Shown one piece after another: positions 55,329 to 64,000 of a DNA stretch of 64,000 nucleotides (position 1 is its first letter; each line of letters opens with the position of its first letter). The notes under the pieces are model-generated. The model was given only the letters and a program-made list of their open reading frames with translations. It ran no database searches and was not told where the DNA came from. The DNA is from Gammaproteobacteria bacterium. Lineage in GTDB: Bacteria; Pseudomonadota; Gammaproteobacteria; Pseudomonadales; Azotimanducaceae. The stretch lies in assembly GCA_026708185.1 (NCBI GenBank), contig JAPOVK010000014.1:1-64000 (forward strand), written 5' to 3'. Made by a program: the position numbers and the translations under genes.

Positions 55329-56116
55329 GCCGCCCACCCGAACAGCCGCTGCAGCGCGGCCCCAGGACTGGCCTCGCGCATGAACGCCGTACCCACGAGG
55401 AAGGCGTTCACGCCCGCGTCGATCATGCGGCAGACGTCCTGCGGTGTGTGGATGCCGCTTTCGGTGACGACGCCGACATCGTCGGGCATGTCGTCGAGCA
55501 AATCCAAGGTGGTCTCGAGACGGGTCGTGAAGGTCGCGAGATCACGGTTGTTGATGCCCACGATGCGCGGGCCTAGGGCAAGGGCCTGTTGCAGCTCTGC
55601 CCGGTCATGCGCTTCGATCAGCACGTCGAGCCCGATGTCTTGCGCGAGCCCGTTGAGGTCCGCGAGTTGGCTGGGCTCCAGCGCCGCGACAATCAGCAGC
55701 AAGCAGTCCGCGCCCAGCGCACGGGTCTCGTAGACCTGGTATTCGTCGACGATGAAGTCCTTGCGCAGGACCGGCAGCGTACAGGCTGCACGTGCCGCGA
55801 CGAGATGGGCATCGTCGCCCTGGAAGAAGCGCTCGTCGGTGAGCACGGAAAGGCAACTCGCTTTCGCCGAGGCGTAGTCCGTCGCGATCGTCTGCGGATC
55901 GAAATCCTCCCGGATCACGCCCTCGCTCGGGGAGGCCTTCTTGATTTCGGCGATTACGGCCGGACGATCCGTCGCGAGGCGTTCCGCAAACGGCCGCGCC
56001 GGTGACGCGTCTTCAGCATCGCGGCGGACCGCCGCGAGCGGCCTTACAGCCTTCAGCGCGCGCGTTTCCGCGCGCTTGTGTTCGATGATCTCGGCGAGGA
56101 TCCCGTGGCGGCTCAC
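55325..56116 (-). CDS. trpC: Indole-3-glycerol-phosphate synthase TrpC
   Basis: 263 residues. TIM barrel with VIAEIKKASPSEGVIREDF (catalytic Lys region), CLSVLTDERFFQGD, LPVLRKDFIVDEYQVYE, LIEAHDRAELQQAL, IVGINNRDLATF and VTESGIHTPQDV. The ATG overlaps the trpD stop. Single-function TrpC, not fused to TrpF. Confidence 0.97.
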   Translation of the reverse strand: MSRHGILAEIIEHKRAETRALKAVRPLAAVRRDAEDASPARPFAERLATDRPAVIAEIKKASPSEGVIREDFDPQTIATDYASAKASCLSVLTDERFFQGDDAHLVAARAACTLPVLRKDFIVDEYQVYETRALGADCLLLIVAALEPSQLADLNGLAQDIGLDVLIEAHDRAELQQALALGPRIVGINNRDLATFTTRLETTLDLLDDMPDDVGVVTESGIHTPQDVCRMIDAGVNAFLVGTAFMREASPGAALQRLFGWAA

Positions 56117-57138
56117 AATTCGGCCAGCATGCGCGTGAAATCGGAGAACTCGCGGAACTTTTCGGCGGCCTGGCCCGACGCGATCAGGTCGGTGGCCATG
56201 GTGACGCCGTCAGCCAACGACTGAGCGATGCCCGCGGCGTAGATCCCGGCACCACCGTTGAGCGCCACGATGTCCGCCGCCGCCTCGTCGGTCCCCGACA
56301 GGGCGGCCCGCACCAGTCGCAGGCTGTCAGCCGGACTGTTCGCGTGCAATCCATCGACCTCCTGCTCGCGAAGCCCGAAGTCGCCCGGCGAGACCTCGTA
56401 GGTCTCGATCCGGTCTTCCTTCAGTTCCACGATGCGTGACGGGGCGTGGATCGACAACTCGTCGAGGCCGTCGCAGTGCACCACCAGGACATGGTGAGAA
56501 CCAAGGGCCTTGGCGACAGTCGCCAGCGTCTCCTGCCATTGCGGCGCGAAGACGCCGAGCAGTTGGCGGCGCGCGCCAGCCGGATTGGTCAGCGGCCCCA
56601 ACAGGTTGAAGACCGTTCCGACGCCCAGGTCGCGCCGCACGGGCATGGCGTGGCGCATGGCACCGTGATGCCGCTGCGCGAACATGAAGCCGACGCCGAT
56701 TTCGCGAATGCAGCGGGCGATGTCTTGGGGCGAGAGTTCGAGACTGGCGCCCGCTGCCTCGAGGAGGTCGGCGCTGCCGCTCTTGCTTGTCGCGCCACGG
56801 TTGCCATGCTTGGCGACATGAGCGCCCGCGGCTGCGACCACGAACGCCGCCGCCGTCGACACGTTGAAGCACTTTGCACCGCCACTGCCGCCCGTCCCGC
56901 AAACATCGACCAGGTTCGGCACGTCCACGTCGACCTTGGTGGACACCGCACGCATGGCCTGTGCGGCACCGGTGATCTCGTCCGCCGTCTCGCCCTTGGC
57001 CTTGAGGCCGACCAAGACGCCGGCGATCTGCGGCGGCGTCACCGTGCCCGCCATGATGGCGTCGAACACCGCACGCGCCTGGTCGCGATGGAGGTCGCGC
57101 CCCGCACACAAGACCGCTATGGCTTCCGTCGGCGTCAC
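56113..57138 (-). CDS. trpD: Anthranilate phosphoribosyltransferase TrpD
   Basis: 341 residues from GTG 57138 (GTGA overlap with trpG). Conserved PRPP and anthranilate motifs: [60 protein letters not shown] and [20 protein letters not shown]. Length normal. Stand-alone, not fused to TrpG. Confidence 0.97.
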   Translation of the reverse strand: MTPTEAIAVLCAGRDLHRDQARAVFDAIMAGTVTPPQIAGVLVGLKAKGETADEITGAAQAMRAVSTKVDVDVPNLVDVCGTGGSGGAKCFNVSTAAAFVVAAAGAHVAKHGNRGATSKSGSADLLEAAGASLELSPQDIARCIREIGVGFMFAQRHHGAMRHAMPVRRDLGVGTVFNLLGPLTNPAGARRQLLGVFAPQWQETLATVAKALGSHHVLVVHCDGLDELSIHAPSRIVELKEDRIETYEVSPGDFGLREQEVDGLHANSPADSLRLVRAALSGTDEAAADIVALNGGAGIYAAGIAQSLADGVTMATDLIASGQAAEKFREFSDFTRMLAEL

Positions 57139-57713
57139 GTACCGAGATCCAGGTAGTTGCCGAGCAGATCGTGCCCGACCTTGGTCTTGATGGACTCGGG
57201 ATGGAACTGCACGCCTTCCACCGGATGTTCGCGGTGCTTGAGTCCCATGATCTCGTCCGGGGTGCCGTCCTCGTAGGCGGTCCAGGCCGTGACCTCCAGG
57301 CAATCGGGGACATCGGTGACGATCAGGGAGTGGTAACGCGTGGCCTCGAAAACCGGCGGCAGGCCGCGGAAGACACCGCGTCCGCCGTGGTGGATCGCGC
57401 TGATCTTGCCGTGCATCACGTTGCGGGCACGGCGCACCGTGCCGCCGTACGCCTGGCCGATGCTCTGATGGCCTAAGCAGATCCCGAGGATCGGGACATC
57501 GGCGCCGAAGGTCTTCACGACATCCATGGAGATGCCCGCCTCGTCCGGCGTGCACGGTCCCGGCGAGATGACGATCTTCTCGGGCGCCAGCCGCTCCACG
57601 TCGGCCAGACCGATCTCGTCATTGCGATGAACATCGACCTCGGCCCCGAGTTCGCCCAAGTACTGCACGACGTTGTACGTAAACGAGTCGTAGTTGTCGA
57701 TCATCAGGATCAT
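57135..57713 (-). CDS. trpG: Anthranilate synthase glutamine amidotransferase subunit TrpG
   Basis: 192 residues from ATG 57713. Class I amidotransferase: [31 protein letters not shown], catalytic Cys79 in [15 protein letters not shown], and the His-Glu pair in [10 protein letters not shown]. It may also serve p-aminobenzoate synthesis (PabA). trpE is not adjacent. The first 22 bases of the gene are repeated 92 bp upstream (57785-57806), with two hairpins in between, so the original start may have been displaced. Confidence 0.96.
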   Translation of the reverse strand: MILMIDNYDSFTYNVVQYLGELGAEVDVHRNDEIGLADVERLAPEKIVISPGPCTPDEAGISMDVVKTFGADVPILGICLGHQSIGQAYGGTVRRARNVMHGKISAIHHGGRGVFRGLPPVFEATRYHSLIVTDVPDCLEVTAWTAYEDGTPDEIMGLKHREHPVEGVQFHPESIKTKVGHDLLGNYLDLGT

Positions 57714-57806
57714 GGATCGTAAGACCTTCCCACGCCGGGGAGTTTGCGAAGCAAACTCCAACGGACTTGCGCCAGCAAGTCCGCGTTGTCGATCATCAGG
57801 ATCATG
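57693..57806 (-). repeat. 22-bp direct repeats around a 70-bp double-hairpin insertion at the trpG start
   Basis: The 22-mer that spans the first seven trpG codons (57693-57714) recurs at 57785-57806. Between them lie two perfect hairpins, GGAGTTTGC-gaa-GCAAACTCC (57739-57759) and GGACTTGC-gcca-GCAAGTCC (57763-57782). From the outer ATG the frame closes after a short peptide, so only the inner ATG makes TrpG. Looks like an insertion with a long target duplication. Confidence 0.85.
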
Positions 57807-57824
57807 TCAATCGCCACGACACCT

Positions 57825-57842
57825 GCGGGCCGGGAGGCCCGC
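57825..57842 (-). terminator. Hairpin after the aldehyde dehydrogenase gene
   Basis: GCGGGCC-ggga-GGCCCGC, a perfect 7-bp stem, 12 bases after the ALDH stop and ahead of trpG on the same strand. No U-tract; a likely weak terminator separating the two units. Confidence 0.5.
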
Positions 57843-57853
57843 GCGCCGCCCGC

Positions 57854-59278
57854 CTACTCGTTGTACCCCATGATGGCCTTGGTCTCGAGGAACTCCTCGA
57901 AGCCGTAGCGACCCCACTCGCGACCGTTGCCGGACTGCTTATAGCCCCCGAAAGGTGCCTTGTTGTCGACCGGAGCCCCGTTGAGATGCACGTTTCCGGT
58001 GCGGATTCGCCGCGCCACGCTGCGTGCACGATCGCTTTGACCCGAGACGTAACCCGACAGGCCGTAGCTCGTGTCGTTCGCGATCCGCACCGCATCGTCG
58101 TCGTCTTCGTAGCCGATTAGCGAAAGCACCGGCCCGAAGATCTCCTCGCGTGCGATCGTCATGTCGTTGGTCACGTGCGAGAACACCGTGGGCTTGACGT
58201 AGTAGCCCGCGTTCAGGCCGTCCGGACGGCCCGCGCCGCCGCATTCCAGCGTCGCGCCTTCCTCGATGCCTTTCTCGATCAAGGCCTGGATCTTCTCGAA
58301 CTGCACCGCGGAAACGACCGGTCCGATGGTGGTGCCGGCGTCGCTGGGATCCCCGACCTTGACTTGTGCGGCCGCCGCTTTCGCGATTGCCGCCGCCTCG
58401 TCCATGCGCGCATTGGGTACCAGCATCCGCGTCGGGGCATTGCAGGACTGCCCGGAGTTCGTGCAGACGCCAAAGACGTCGCGCGAGATGGCCGCTGAGA
58501 AATCCGTGTCGTCCAGGATGATGTTGGCGGATTTGCCGCCGAGCTCCTGCGCGACCCGCTTTACCGTCGGTGCCGCATTGCGGGCCACCTCGATCCCGGC
58601 GCGCGTCGAGCCGGTGAAGGAGACCATGTCGACATCCGGATGCGAAGAGATCGCAACGCCGACGGTCGGGCCATCGCCGTTGACGAGGTTGAATACGCCG
58701 GCTGGCACGCCGGCCTCGTCGAGAATCTCGGCGAACAGGATCGCGTTGAACGGCGCCACCTCCGAAGGCTTGAGGACCATCGTGCAGCCTGCTGCGAGTG
58801 CCGGCGCGACCTTGCACGCGATCTGGTTGATCGGCCAGTTCCATGGCGTGATCAGCCCGCAAACCCCGGCGGGTTCGCGAATCACGCGCGATGAGCCCAT
58901 GTCCTCCTCGAACTCGAAGCGCTTGAGGACGCTCAACGTGGACAGGAAGTGGCCCAGACCCGCCGGCGCCTGTGCGGCCATCGCCAGGCCCATCGGCGCC
59001 CCCATTTCCTCGCTGATGGCCCTCGCCACCTCGGGAATGCGGTTCTTGTAGACGTCGACGATCCTGCTCAGCAGTTCGACGCGCTCCTCGCGCGTCGTCT
59101 GGGAATAGGTCTCGAAGGCCGCCACCGCGGCGGCGACAGCGCGGTCGACATCCTCGATACCGCCCAATGCGACCTCGCCGATGACTTGCTCGGTCGCGGG
59201 ATTGACCACGTCGAGGCGCTCGCCGCTCTGCGGGTCGACCCACTCGCCGTTGATGTAAAACTGGGTTCTATGCGCCAT
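57854..59278 (-). CDS. NAD(P)-dependent aldehyde dehydrogenase
   Basis: 474 residues, normal ALDH length. Catalytic Cys279 in TNSGQSCNAPTR and Glu245 in QELGGKS are present, as are ITPWNWPINQIACKVAPAL, LKPSEVAP, FTGSTRAG and EEIFGPVLSLIGY. Substrate not deducible. Starts at ATG 59278. Together with the acyl-CoA dehydrogenase gene upstream it suggests breakdown of a fatty or branched substrate. Confidence 0.95.
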   Translation of the reverse strand: MAHRTQFYINGEWVDPQSGERLDVVNPATEQVIGEVALGGIEDVDRAVAAAVAAFETYSQTTREERVELLSRIVDVYKNRIPEVARAISEEMGAPMGLAMAAQAPAGLGHFLSTLSVLKRFEFEEDMGSSRVIREPAGVCGLITPWNWPINQIACKVAPALAAGCTMVLKPSEVAPFNAILFAEILDEAGVPAGVFNLVNGDGPTVGVAISSHPDVDMVSFTGSTRAGIEVARNAAPTVKRVAQELGGKSANIILDDTDFSAAISRDVFGVCTNSGQSCNAPTRMLVPNARMDEAAAIAKAAAAQVKVGDPSDAGTTIGPVVSAVQFEKIQALIEKGIEEGATLECGGAGRPDGLNAGYYVKPTVFSHVTNDMTIAREEIFGPVLSLIGYEDDDDAVRIANDTSYGLSGYVSGQSDRARSVARRIRTGNVHLNGAPVDNKAPFGGYKQSGNGREWGRYGFEEFLETKAIMGYNE

Positions 59279-59344
59279 GGGCGACTCACTCCTCGCTTAA
59301 GCGTTCGGGAAAGGCGCGCACGCTACGCGAGTCGGAACACGCAC

Positions 59345-59376
59345 GCAAGCCAGTCGCCCACAGGCGACTCGCTTGC
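59345..59376 (-). repeat. Long hairpin between acyl-CoA dehydrogenase and aldehyde dehydrogenase genes
   Basis: GCAAGC-C-AGTCGCC-caca-GGCGACT-C-GCTTGC, a 13-bp stem with one C-C mismatch, 12 bases after the acyl-CoA dehydrogenase stop. No U-tract. It may terminate or stabilise the upstream message; it resembles the other GC-tipped hairpins in the window. Confidence 0.55.
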
Positions 59377-59387
59377 CGGGGGAGCTC

Positions 59388-60551
59388 TCAATCAGGCAGG
59401 CCGAGAACGCGCTTGGCGATGATGTTGAGCTGCACCTCGTTGCTGCCGCCGGCGATGGAACCGGCCTTCCCCGCCAGCCACTGCCGCGTCATGCCGATTT
59501 CGCCGCCGTTGAAGGCATCGCCTTCCCAGCCGACGCCTTGGGTGCCCATCATGGACACCTGCAACTCGGCGCGCTGCTTGCGCAGGTTCGCGCCGTAGTA
59601 CTTGAAGATCGAGGTTGCCGGGCCCGGGGTATTGCCTTCCGACTCCTCCACCGTGCGACGCTGGGTCAGGCGGAACGCCTCGGCGTCGATGTTGTGTCCG
59701 GCGATCGTGTCGCGCAACACGGGATCGGCGATCCGGCCATCCGATTCGCCCGCGTACTGGCGCGCGAGATCGTCCAACTCGTCGCCCGTTTCGCGATTGC
59801 GGCCGCTCGCCAGCATGGAGATGCCGGAGCGCTCGTGCTGCAGGAGGCGCTTCGCCACGGTCCAGCCGCGGTTCAGACCGCCGACGAGATCCTCCTTGCT
59901 CGCGATGGCGTTGTCGAAGAACGTCTCGCAGAAGGGCGACGCCCCCGAGATCAAGCGGATCGGGCGTACCGTGACGCCCGGCTGGTGCATCGTGAACAGG
60001 AGGAAGCTGATGCCGTCGTGTTTCGGCACGTCGGGATCGGTGCGCGTCAGGCAGAAGATCCAGTCGGCGTTGAACGCGCCCGATGTCCAGATCTTCTGGC
60101 CGTTGATGACGAAGTGGTCGCCATGGTCCTCCGCCCGCGTGCGCAGCGAAGCCAGGTCGGAGCCGGAGCCGGGTTCGGAATAGCCCTGGCACCACCAGAC
60201 TTCGCCGCGGGCGATGCGTGGCAGGTGCCGAGCCTTCTGTTCGTCGGTACCGTACTCCAGGAGGGTCGGTCCGATCATCGACGTGCCCATGCCGGCCACG
60301 GGCGCGCGAACGCCCAAGGACCGCATTTCCTCGAGCAGAACCACGAACTCGTCCTTGTCGAGCCCGGCGCCGCCGTACTCCTCGGGCCACGTGGGCACCG
60401 AGAAGCCGCGTTCCGCGCAACGGTCAAGCCACAGTCGCTGATCGTCCGTCATCGGCACCTTGGTGCCGCCGCCCGGCACCTCGCCCGGTCCGCGGCAACT
60501 CGCCGGGCAGTTCTCATCCAGCCAACTGCGCACGTCGCTTCGAAATGACAT
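59388..60551 (-). CDS. Acyl-CoA dehydrogenase family protein
   Basis: 387 residues. FAD-dependent acyl-CoA dehydrogenase fold: WPEEYGGAGLDKDEFVVLLE, CQGYSEPGSGSDLASLRT, INGQKIWTSGA, and the C-terminal helical domain with FGxQ-like MMGTQGVGWEGDAF and IAGGSNEVQLNIIAKRVLGLP. The residue at the usual catalytic-base position is not certain from motifs alone. Oxidises an acyl-CoA; possible steroid or branched-chain type. Start at ATG 60551. Confidence 0.93.
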   Translation of the reverse strand: MSFRSDVRSWLDENCPASCRGPGEVPGGGTKVPMTDDQRLWLDRCAERGFSVPTWPEEYGGAGLDKDEFVVLLEEMRSLGVRAPVAGMGTSMIGPTLLEYGTDEQKARHLPRIARGEVWWCQGYSEPGSGSDLASLRTRAEDHGDHFVINGQKIWTSGAFNADWIFCLTRTDPDVPKHDGISFLLFTMHQPGVTVRPIRLISGASPFCETFFDNAIASKEDLVGGLNRGWTVAKRLLQHERSGISMLASGRNRETGDELDDLARQYAGESDGRIADPVLRDTIAGHNIDAEAFRLTQRRTVEESEGNTPGPATSIFKYYGANLRKQRAELQVSMMGTQGVGWEGDAFNGGEIGMTRQWLAGKAGSIAGGSNEVQLNIIAKRVLGLPD

Positions 60552-60619
60552 CCCGTCCGTCCGTAAAGAGTCGGTGTTGCCGTCGATCCTAACCCAATCG
60601 CGTCCGCGACAGCGATGCC

Positions 60620-61963
60620 TCAGGATGCCGCGTCTTTCGCCCCGGACACATCGGCCACCACCTCCCGCGAGACATCGTCGGGAACGCTCACGCGCAGCCC
60701 AGTGACGGCGTTGGACAACTGCGTGGTCAGCACCTGCGCACCGTCGCTCAACCCCGGACCGCGCACGAGGAGCCGCAAGTCACCATTGTCCGTCGTCATC
60801 TCCCCAACGCGCTCCACGTCGATCCCGGCGAGTAGCCCCTCCTCGATCATGAACACCCGGCGTTGGCCATACACGGCCTGCACTGGCAACGCCACGAGGT
60901 CCTGCACCGGGCGCATCGTCATGCGCAGTTGAACCGCGCGACCCAGATCGGGCGGGTTGACGCCGGCGTCCAGTCGCACCAAGCCATCCACGCCGGAGCG
61001 GCCCTTCTCCACGGCACCCACGAGGCGTTCGAGGAAACCTGTGCCTTGGTAGTCGCCGAAATCCGCCAGCACGGCGGGTTGCTCCCCGGCCGTCAGCGCG
61101 GCTTCCACCTCGGGCAGATGCACATTGGGAATGGCGACGCGGATCTCCAGCCGTGTGTCGTCGTAGATCTCCGCGACTGTCGTTCCGGGTGCCACGAGTT
61201 CGCCCGGCGCGACCAGGATTCGCGTCACCCGGCCGGGGAACGGCGCCTTCACATCAGCGCGCTCCAGGTCGACGCGCGCTTCCCGCTCCGACGCCTTGGC
61301 GCGTGCGACGCTTGCCGAGGCCCGGGTCCGCCGATGCTCGAAGCTGGCGACAAGACCCCGCTGCTGGACGAGGGCGATGGCTTGGGCGTGGCTCTCGCTC
61401 AAGGCGGCATTCAACGTCTGGCGGGAGATCGAACCTTGCGCGAAGAGCTTGCGATGCCAGTCCGCTTTCGCGACGGCTTGATCGGCAAGCTGTTCGGTGT
61501 AGGCGAGCACCGCCCGGTCCTCGTCCCCCGCGAGCAGCAGGACCTCCAGGTCCGCCTGCGCCTGGGCGAGATCCGCCTCGGCACGCTCGAGGGCCAGCGC
61601 CATGTCCGTCTGATCGAGCGCGACCAGAACGGCGCCGGCGTCTACCCGGTCGCCTTCCCTGACGGCAAGAGCCGCCACGGGAGCCGACACCAGCGCGGTG
61701 AGCCGCGCCGCGTTCGGGGTCTCCACTCGCCCGTACAGCCGGACTTCCGGCGACAGGCGCTGGAACCGGGCGAGAATGCTCGAAACCGGCACGCCTTCGG
61801 CGTCCGTGGCGACATGATCCGGCTCCGGCGCGAAGGCGATCAGTCCGACGCTACTCAAACCGCTCACCGCCACGATGGTCACGATGATCCGCGCCTTCAG
61901 GGGCACGCGGAAAACGCCTCTCCAAACAGCCTGCCCCAGCGCGTGGAACCAACTCCTGATCAC
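60620..61963 (-). CDS. RND efflux periplasmic adaptor (HlyD/MFP family)
   Basis: 447 residues. An N-terminal anchor (ARIIVTIVAVSGLSSVGLIA) and the adaptor order: half-lipoyl LTALVSAPVAALAVREGDRV, a long alpha-hairpin (ALERAEADLAQAQADLEVLL ... AKASEREARVDLERADVKAP), second half-lipoyl PFPGRVTRILVAPGELVAPG, and a beta-barrel. It links the inner-membrane pump encoded downstream to an outer-membrane channel. Downstream on the transcript is the pump gene in reverse order: the pump ends at 61965, two bases from this start, so the pump gene lies upstream and is read first. Confidence 0.93.
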   Translation of the reverse strand: MIRSWFHALGQAVWRGVFRVPLKARIIVTIVAVSGLSSVGLIAFAPEPDHVATDAEGVPVSSILARFQRLSPEVRLYGRVETPNAARLTALVSAPVAALAVREGDRVDAGAVLVALDQTDMALALERAEADLAQAQADLEVLLLAGDEDRAVLAYTEQLADQAVAKADWHRKLFAQGSISRQTLNAALSESHAQAIALVQQRGLVASFEHRRTRASASVARAKASEREARVDLERADVKAPFPGRVTRILVAPGELVAPGTTVAEIYDDTRLEIRVAIPNVHLPEVEAALTAGEQPAVLADFGDYQGTGFLERLVGAVEKGRSGVDGLVRLDAGVNPPDLGRAVQLRMTMRPVQDLVALPVQAVYGQRRVFMIEEGLLAGIDVERVGEMTTDNGDLRLLVRGPGLSDGAQVLTTQLSNAVTGLRVSVPDDVSREVVADVSGAKDAAS

Positions 61964-61964
61964 C

Positions 61965-64000
61965 TCAAGCCTCCTTTACGTCCCCGAGCGTGCTGCCAAA
62001 TCCGAGAAACGATCCCCGCCACCGCGCGAGGCGCTCGCCGCCGCGCACGATCATCGCCAGCAGGACGGGAATCACCACCAGCACCAGCAGCGTCCCGTAG
62101 AGCAGACCGAAGCAGATCGCCGCCGCCAGCGGCTTGAACATCGCCGCGATCGGGGCCTGCTCGAACATCAGCGGCAGCAGGCCGGCCATCGTCGTCAACG
62201 AAGTCAGGACGACCGGCCGGAAGCGGCGTCTCACCGCATCTTCGATGGCTTGCGCGGGGGCCGTGCCCTCGGCGACGAAGCGGCGGTACGTGCTCAGCAG
62301 GATGATCGAATCGTTCACGATGATGCCGGTCAGTGCGAACATCCCGAGCAGCGACATCGGGTTGATATGCAACCCGAGCACGATATGGCCAAGCAGCGCG
62401 CCAGTGAGTCCCAACGGGATCGCGGCCATGACCGCGAACGGCCAACTCCACGACGCGAACACCCAAGCCAGCACGACGTAGATCAGCGCCAGCGCGATGC
62501 CGAACTGCAGGAGCATGTCACTCAACAGCTCGTCCTCGGCCTGGCTCAACTCGTCGAGGCCAGTGGTCACGCCGTATTTTTCGACCACCGCGTCGCGGAT
62601 GTTTTCGTTGAAGTACTGGACCACCTCGCCGCCACTGATCACGGCATGGTCAGCATCGCCTCGGATGGTCAGCGTGCGCTGTCCGTTGTGGTGCCGGACC
62701 GCATCGATGCCGCGGCTCGCCTCGATGCCAGCGACGGTGGAGAGTGGCACCATGCCGCCGTCCGGTGCCTTGATCGGAAACTGCCCGATCGCGGCAAGAT
62801 CCGTGCGTTCCGCCTCCGGCAGGATCAGCCGCACCTCGAGTTCGATGTCCTGGTCCTGGAAGATCTGGATGCGGCGCCCGTCGTAGGCGGCCCGAAGCTG
62901 CCTTCCCAAGTCGCTGGTCGAAAGGCCAAGCGCCCTGCCCGCCGTCGTCAAGCTCAGAACCCACTGGTCGTCGCCCCACGGCAGGTTGTCGCGCAGGTTC
63001 GAGACCCCCGCCAGGGTCACGAGCCCCGCCATCACCTCGTCACCGGCCCGTTTCAGCATCGCGGCATCGTTGCCCTTGAGCAGGATCGAGAAGTCCGAGG
63101 ACCAGCCCCGCACCTTCGCGATGTTGAGCGAATCGACGACCTCGGATCGGTCGATGCGGGCCAACCATTCCGACGAAAACTCATCGGCCGAGAAGTCCCG
63201 CTGTTCGGGCGAGGTCAGCTCCACGCGCACGGACGAATACTGCGAGCCGGTCTTGTTTTCGTTGTTGATGGACGCGATGTTGCGCATCGTCACGTGGTTG
63301 ACGAGATGCCCGCCGCCTAGTTGCGTGTCCGTCGCCAACAGCTTGCCTTCCAGTTCGGCGATGAAGGCGTCCTTGGCGGTGCTCGAGGATCCGGGGACGA
63401 AGCGCACGTCCGCGCGAATCTCCTCGAAGTCAAGGTTCAGGTTCATCTCCGTCTTGATCCACCCGGTCACCGGCACCAGCGCCACCACGACGAACATCCC
63501 CATGGCCGCCGTCAGGACCGCGCCACGGTTCTCGAGGCTCCGGCGGACCAGCGGCAGGAAGCGTCGGTCGCGGAACGACTCGAACGCGGTGTTGAAACGC
63601 TTGCGCCAAGCCCGCACCGGCCGACGCCCCATATGGTCGAACGCATGGCGCAGATGTCCCGGCAGAATGAGGAAGCACTCGATGAGCGACGCCGAGATGA
63701 CCACCAGCATGACCATGGCGATCTCCACCAGCGGTGCGTCATTGGAAACCACCAGGGGCGTGAAGGCGCACAGGGTCGTCAACGACGACGCGATCACCGG
63801 CGCGAGCATGCGTCGTGCACCGGTGGTCGCGGCATCGGCCGGCGACGCCCCGGCATCGAACTGCGTCACGGCCTCCTCGCCCACCACGATCGCGTCGTCG
63901 ACGACGATGCCGAGCGCCATGATGAAGCCGATCAAGCTCACGCCGTTGATCGTGCCGCCGAGATAGTAGAAGGCGAACAGGGACGCCAGGAACGTCGCGG
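61965..64000 (-). CDS. RND efflux pump inner-membrane permease, partial at right edge
   Basis: At least 678 C-terminal residues; the frame stays open to the window edge (ATFLASLFAFYYLGGTINGV continues upstream of the first ATG at 63941). AcrB-type markers: GFIMALGIVVDDAIVVGEEA with the proton-relay Asp pair, FTPLVVSNDAPLVEIAM, and in the second half MSLLGMFALTGIIVNDSIIL and RRFRPVVLTSLTTMAGLLPL. Six to seven membrane segments are visible, plus the second periplasmic domain. Likely exports hydrophobic compounds. It ends with GSTLGDVKEA and the adaptor gene follows at once. Confidence 0.95.
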   Translation of the reverse strand, partial: ATFLASLFAFYYLGGTINGVSLIGFIMALGIVVDDAIVVGEEAVTQFDAGASPADAATTGARRMLAPVIASSLTTLCAFTPLVVSNDAPLVEIAMVMLVVISASLIECFLILPGHLRHAFDHMGRRPVRAWRKRFNTAFESFRDRRFLPLVRRSLENRGAVLTAAMGMFVVVALVPVTGWIKTEMNLNLDFEEIRADVRFVPGSSSTAKDAFIAELEGKLLATDTQLGGGHLVNHVTMRNIASINNENKTGSQYSSVRVELTSPEQRDFSADEFSSEWLARIDRSEVVDSLNIAKVRGWSSDFSILLKGNDAAMLKRAGDEVMAGLVTLAGVSNLRDNLPWGDDQWVLSLTTAGRALGLSTSDLGRQLRAAYDGRRIQIFQDQDIELEVRLILPEAERTDLAAIGQFPIKAPDGGMVPLSTVAGIEASRGIDAVRHHNGQRTLTIRGDADHAVISGGEVVQYFNENIRDAVVEKYGVTTGLDELSQAEDELLSDMLLQFGIALALIYVVLAWVFASWSWPFAVMAAIPLGLTGALLGHIVLGLHINPMSLLGMFALTGIIVNDSIILLSTYRRFVAEGTAPAQAIEDAVRRRFRPVVLTSLTTMAGLLPLMFEQAPIAAMFKPLAAAICFGLLYGTLLVLVVIPVLLAMIVRGGERLARWRGSFLGFGSTLGDVKEA

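Overview
The window looks like chromosome of a high-GC gammaproteobacterium. The strongest clues are the minus-strand run ftsK-lolA-rarA-crcB-serS-cysG (47067 down to 39682), which is the order seen in Pseudomonas and relatives, and the remains of the block dsbD-aroQ-accB-(accC)-prmA-DUF3426-(dusB-fis)-purH-purD on the plus strand (49429 to 54535). Genes are tightly packed, many stop and start codons overlap as ATGA or GTGA, and GTG or TTG starts are common. No rRNA, tRNA or CRISPR was found. Species and habitat cannot be read from the sequence.

Layout. 1-2123 (minus): a truncated FGE-type protein, an amidohydrolase and YjbQ. 2188-8397 (plus): a nearly complete thiamine cluster, thiD-thiE-tenI-[TPP riboswitch]-thiC-thiO-thiS-thiG. 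8424-13355: a MaoC-like hydratase, a DUF3500 protein, a methyltransferase, a dead vapBC pair, a CmcJ/NvfI-type protein and a small gene plus nucleotidyltransferase pair. 13412-18274 (minus): PhyH-Hen1-Pnkp, an RNA-repair cassette with a dioxygenase in front. 18379-28868: an ADP-ribosylglycohydrolase, DoxX, SDR, a second PhyH, carbonic anhydrase, Coq4, an aminotransferase and the start of a TRAP transporter that ends at 30223. 30875-35141 (plus): E1 alpha, E1 beta, AcoX and E2 of an acetoin or 2-oxo-acid dehydrogenase. 35142-37157: an accessory patch with an IS1-type transposase remnant and small, partly broken genes. 37158-41073: ferredoxin, ankyrin protein, histone-deacetylase-type amidohydrolase, retropepsin-like protease and cysG. 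41083-49336 (minus): the ftsK-serS housekeeping run, DUF2333, a copper chaperone and a lipoprotein. 49429-54535 (plus): the reduced dsbD-purD block. 54496-57713 (minus): trpG-trpD-trpC-osmC-VOC. 57854-64000 (minus): aldehyde dehydrogenase, acyl-CoA dehydrogenase and an RND efflux pair cut by the right edge.

The most unusual signal is a 45-bp palindromic element. Five copies lie in frame inside two protein genes: three in tandem in the DsbD-like gene and two in tandem at the front of purH. A sixth copy forms the leader and ribosome-binding region of a phyH gene. The unit length is a multiple of three and the hairpin is kept while the encoded peptide changes, much like the Rickettsia palindromic elements. 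The same 5-kb block has lost accC, dusB, fis, the AICAR-transformylase half of PurH and the membrane part of DsbD. A second palindrome-bearing insertion, bounded by 22-bp direct repeats, duplicates the start of trpG. Other points of interest are the PhyH-Hen1-Pnkp operon, the YjbQ gene facing the thi operon, the thiS/thiG signal overlap and the decayed vapBC locus.
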